64,000 nucleotides of DNA from Streptomyces xanthii (GTDB taxonomy: Bacteria > Actinomycetota > Actinomycetes > Streptomycetales > Streptomycetaceae): contig NZ_CP061282.1 in the NCBI RefSeq assembly GCF_014621695.1, positions 248,001-312,000 of the forward strand, in the 5' to 3' direction. The notes below the pieces were generated by a model, which was not told the origin of the DNA, did no database searches, and saw nothing but the letters and a program-made list of their open reading frames with translations. Of this stretch, positions 63,236 through 64,000 are shown piece by piece (position 1 is the first letter of the stretch; every line of letters starts with the position of its first letter). The translations under genes were made by a program, and so were the position numbers.

Positions 63236-64000
63236 GTGACCGCGGTTGTCACCGCCGCCCCCGTCGTGGGGCCCACCCGCCCCCGCCCCTGCCTCTCCCT
63301 CACCCCGACGCCCACGACGTGGGTGGTCGCCGCCGCGGCCGCCGCGGACGGCGAGCTGGACATCGGTGAGCTCGCCGGCCCGTACGTCGCGGCCGACGCG
63401 CTGGCCCGGCGGATGCGCGCCGACGGGGAACCCGTGGTGTTCACGTCCGCCATCGACGAGTACCACCCGGGCGTCCTCGCACGGGCCCTGCGCTCCGGCC
63501 GCGAACCCGCCGAGGTCGCGGAGTCCTTCGGCGAGACCATCGCCGCCGACTGGGCGCACGCGCAGATCACCCTCGACGGCGTGGTGCGCGTCGGCCACGA
63601 CGCGGGCCATCGGGCCAGGGTGGCGGCCTGGTTCCGGCGGCTGTACGCGGCCGGACTGCTCACGGCCCGGGAGGGGCGGCATCCGTACTGCGCGTCCTGC
63701 GAGCTGTGGGGGGTGGGGCGGCTCGTCGTGGGGGAGTGCCCGGGATGCGGCGCGCCGTGCGGGGGCGGTCCCTGCGCGGCGTGCCTGCGTCCCAACGACC
63801 CCGAGGAACTGGCCGATCCGCACTGCGCACGGTGCGGCGGACCCACTCGCCCCCGTGCCCTGCGCCGGCTGTTCTTCCCTCTGGAGCCGCACCACGAGGT
63901 GCTGCGGGCGCCCTGGGCCCACGCCCTGCCCGCGACCTCCCCCGCCGGCCGCGGCCCGGCCGTACCCGTGGACGGTTTCGCGGGGCAGCGCGTGGACCCG
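63236..64000 (+). CDS. methionyl-tRNA synthetase-like class I ligase, degenerate HIGH motif, partial
   Basis: 255 residues, open to the right edge; GTG start with AAGGAG about 8 bases upstream. It follows the MetRS N-terminal plan: SLTPTPTTWVVAAAAA, LAGPYVAADALARRMRADGE, VFTSAIDEYHPGVLARAL, FGETIAADWAHAQI and a zinc knuckle with repeated CxxC pairs (GECPGCGAP, CAACLRP, HCARCGG). The HIGH signature reads DIGE, so both His are lost and normal amino-acid adenylation is doubtful. May be a MetRS paralog used as a transferase in a specialised pathway, or a pseudo-synthetase. The KMSKS region is beyond the window. Confidence 0.82.
   Translation, partial: MTAVVTAAPVVGPTRPRPCLSLTPTPTTWVVAAAAAADGELDIGELAGPYVAADALARRMRADGEPVVFTSAIDEYHPGVLARALRSGREPAEVAESFGETIAADWAHAQITLDGVVRVGHDAGHRARVAAWFRRLYAAGLLTAREGRHPYCASCELWGVGRLVVGECPGCGAPCGGGPCAACLRPNDPEELADPHCARCGGPTRPRALRRLFFPLEPHHEVLRAPWAHALPATSPAGRGPAVPVDGFAGQRVDP

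Overview
The window is high-GC actinobacterial DNA of Streptomyces type: extreme G/C at third codon positions, GTG/TTG starts, overlapping GTGA/ATGA stop-starts, GC-rich hairpin terminators and small proteins typical of the genus. It carries two natural-product gene clusters side by side, then a core-genome-like right arm. No gene-free stretch exceeds about 260 bases.

Region A (1-24848, all minus strand) is part of a trans-AT hybrid NRPS/PKS cluster of leinamycin-family type. The 4444-residue assembly-line protein reads carrier-Cy-Cy-A(Cys)-PCP-Ox-KS0-ACP-KS-KR-ACP-KS. It overlaps the next protein, which continues with DH-ACP-KR-KS and leaves the window. No module has an AT; a free AT-oxidoreductase didomain protein would load them. 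A PksH-like enoyl-CoA hydratase (beta-branching), two paralogous internally duplicated proteins of unknown function, a Cys-nucleophile alpha/beta hydrolase, a YCII protein, a ferredoxin and a P450 complete the set. Predicted early product: a thiazole made from cysteine and extended by polyketide modules. Two or three of its promoters share an inverted repeat.

Region B (25467-55999) looks like a type II polyketide cluster of quinocycline/kosinostatin type, i.e. an anthracycline-like polyketide joined to a pyrrolopyrrole bicyclic amidine. The polyketide half has KS-alpha, chain-length factor, ACP, an ActIII-like ketoreductase, a didomain aromatase, a SnoaB/AknX-like quinone-forming monooxygenase, an aklanonic-acid-type methyltransferase, a SnoaL-type cyclase with Asp121, several reductases and a DrrAB exporter. 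The other half is a nine-gene operon (36713-44051): free adenylation enzyme, carrier protein, TrpD, TrpA, ectoine-synthase-like, acyl-CoA-dehydrogenase-like, transglutaminase-like, TrpF and TrpC paralogs. This matches, from memory, the published kosinostatin proposal in which the bicyclic amidine is built by a tryptophan-like route on a carrier protein. At least five promoters in region B carry SARP-type heptamer repeats with 11-bp period placed 8 bp before a -10 hexamer, but no SARP gene lies in the window. An SNF2/SWIM gene pair sits inside the cluster. No deoxysugar or glycosyltransferase genes are visible.

Region C (56200-64000) holds cysS, a hypothetical gene, a TetR/MFS divergent efflux pair with two operators, a DUF4232 lipoprotein, a VOC protein, a Fic-like toxin-antitoxin pair, a rifamycin ADP-ribosyltransferase (arr) and the start of a methionyl-tRNA-synthetase-like gene with a degenerate HIGH motif.
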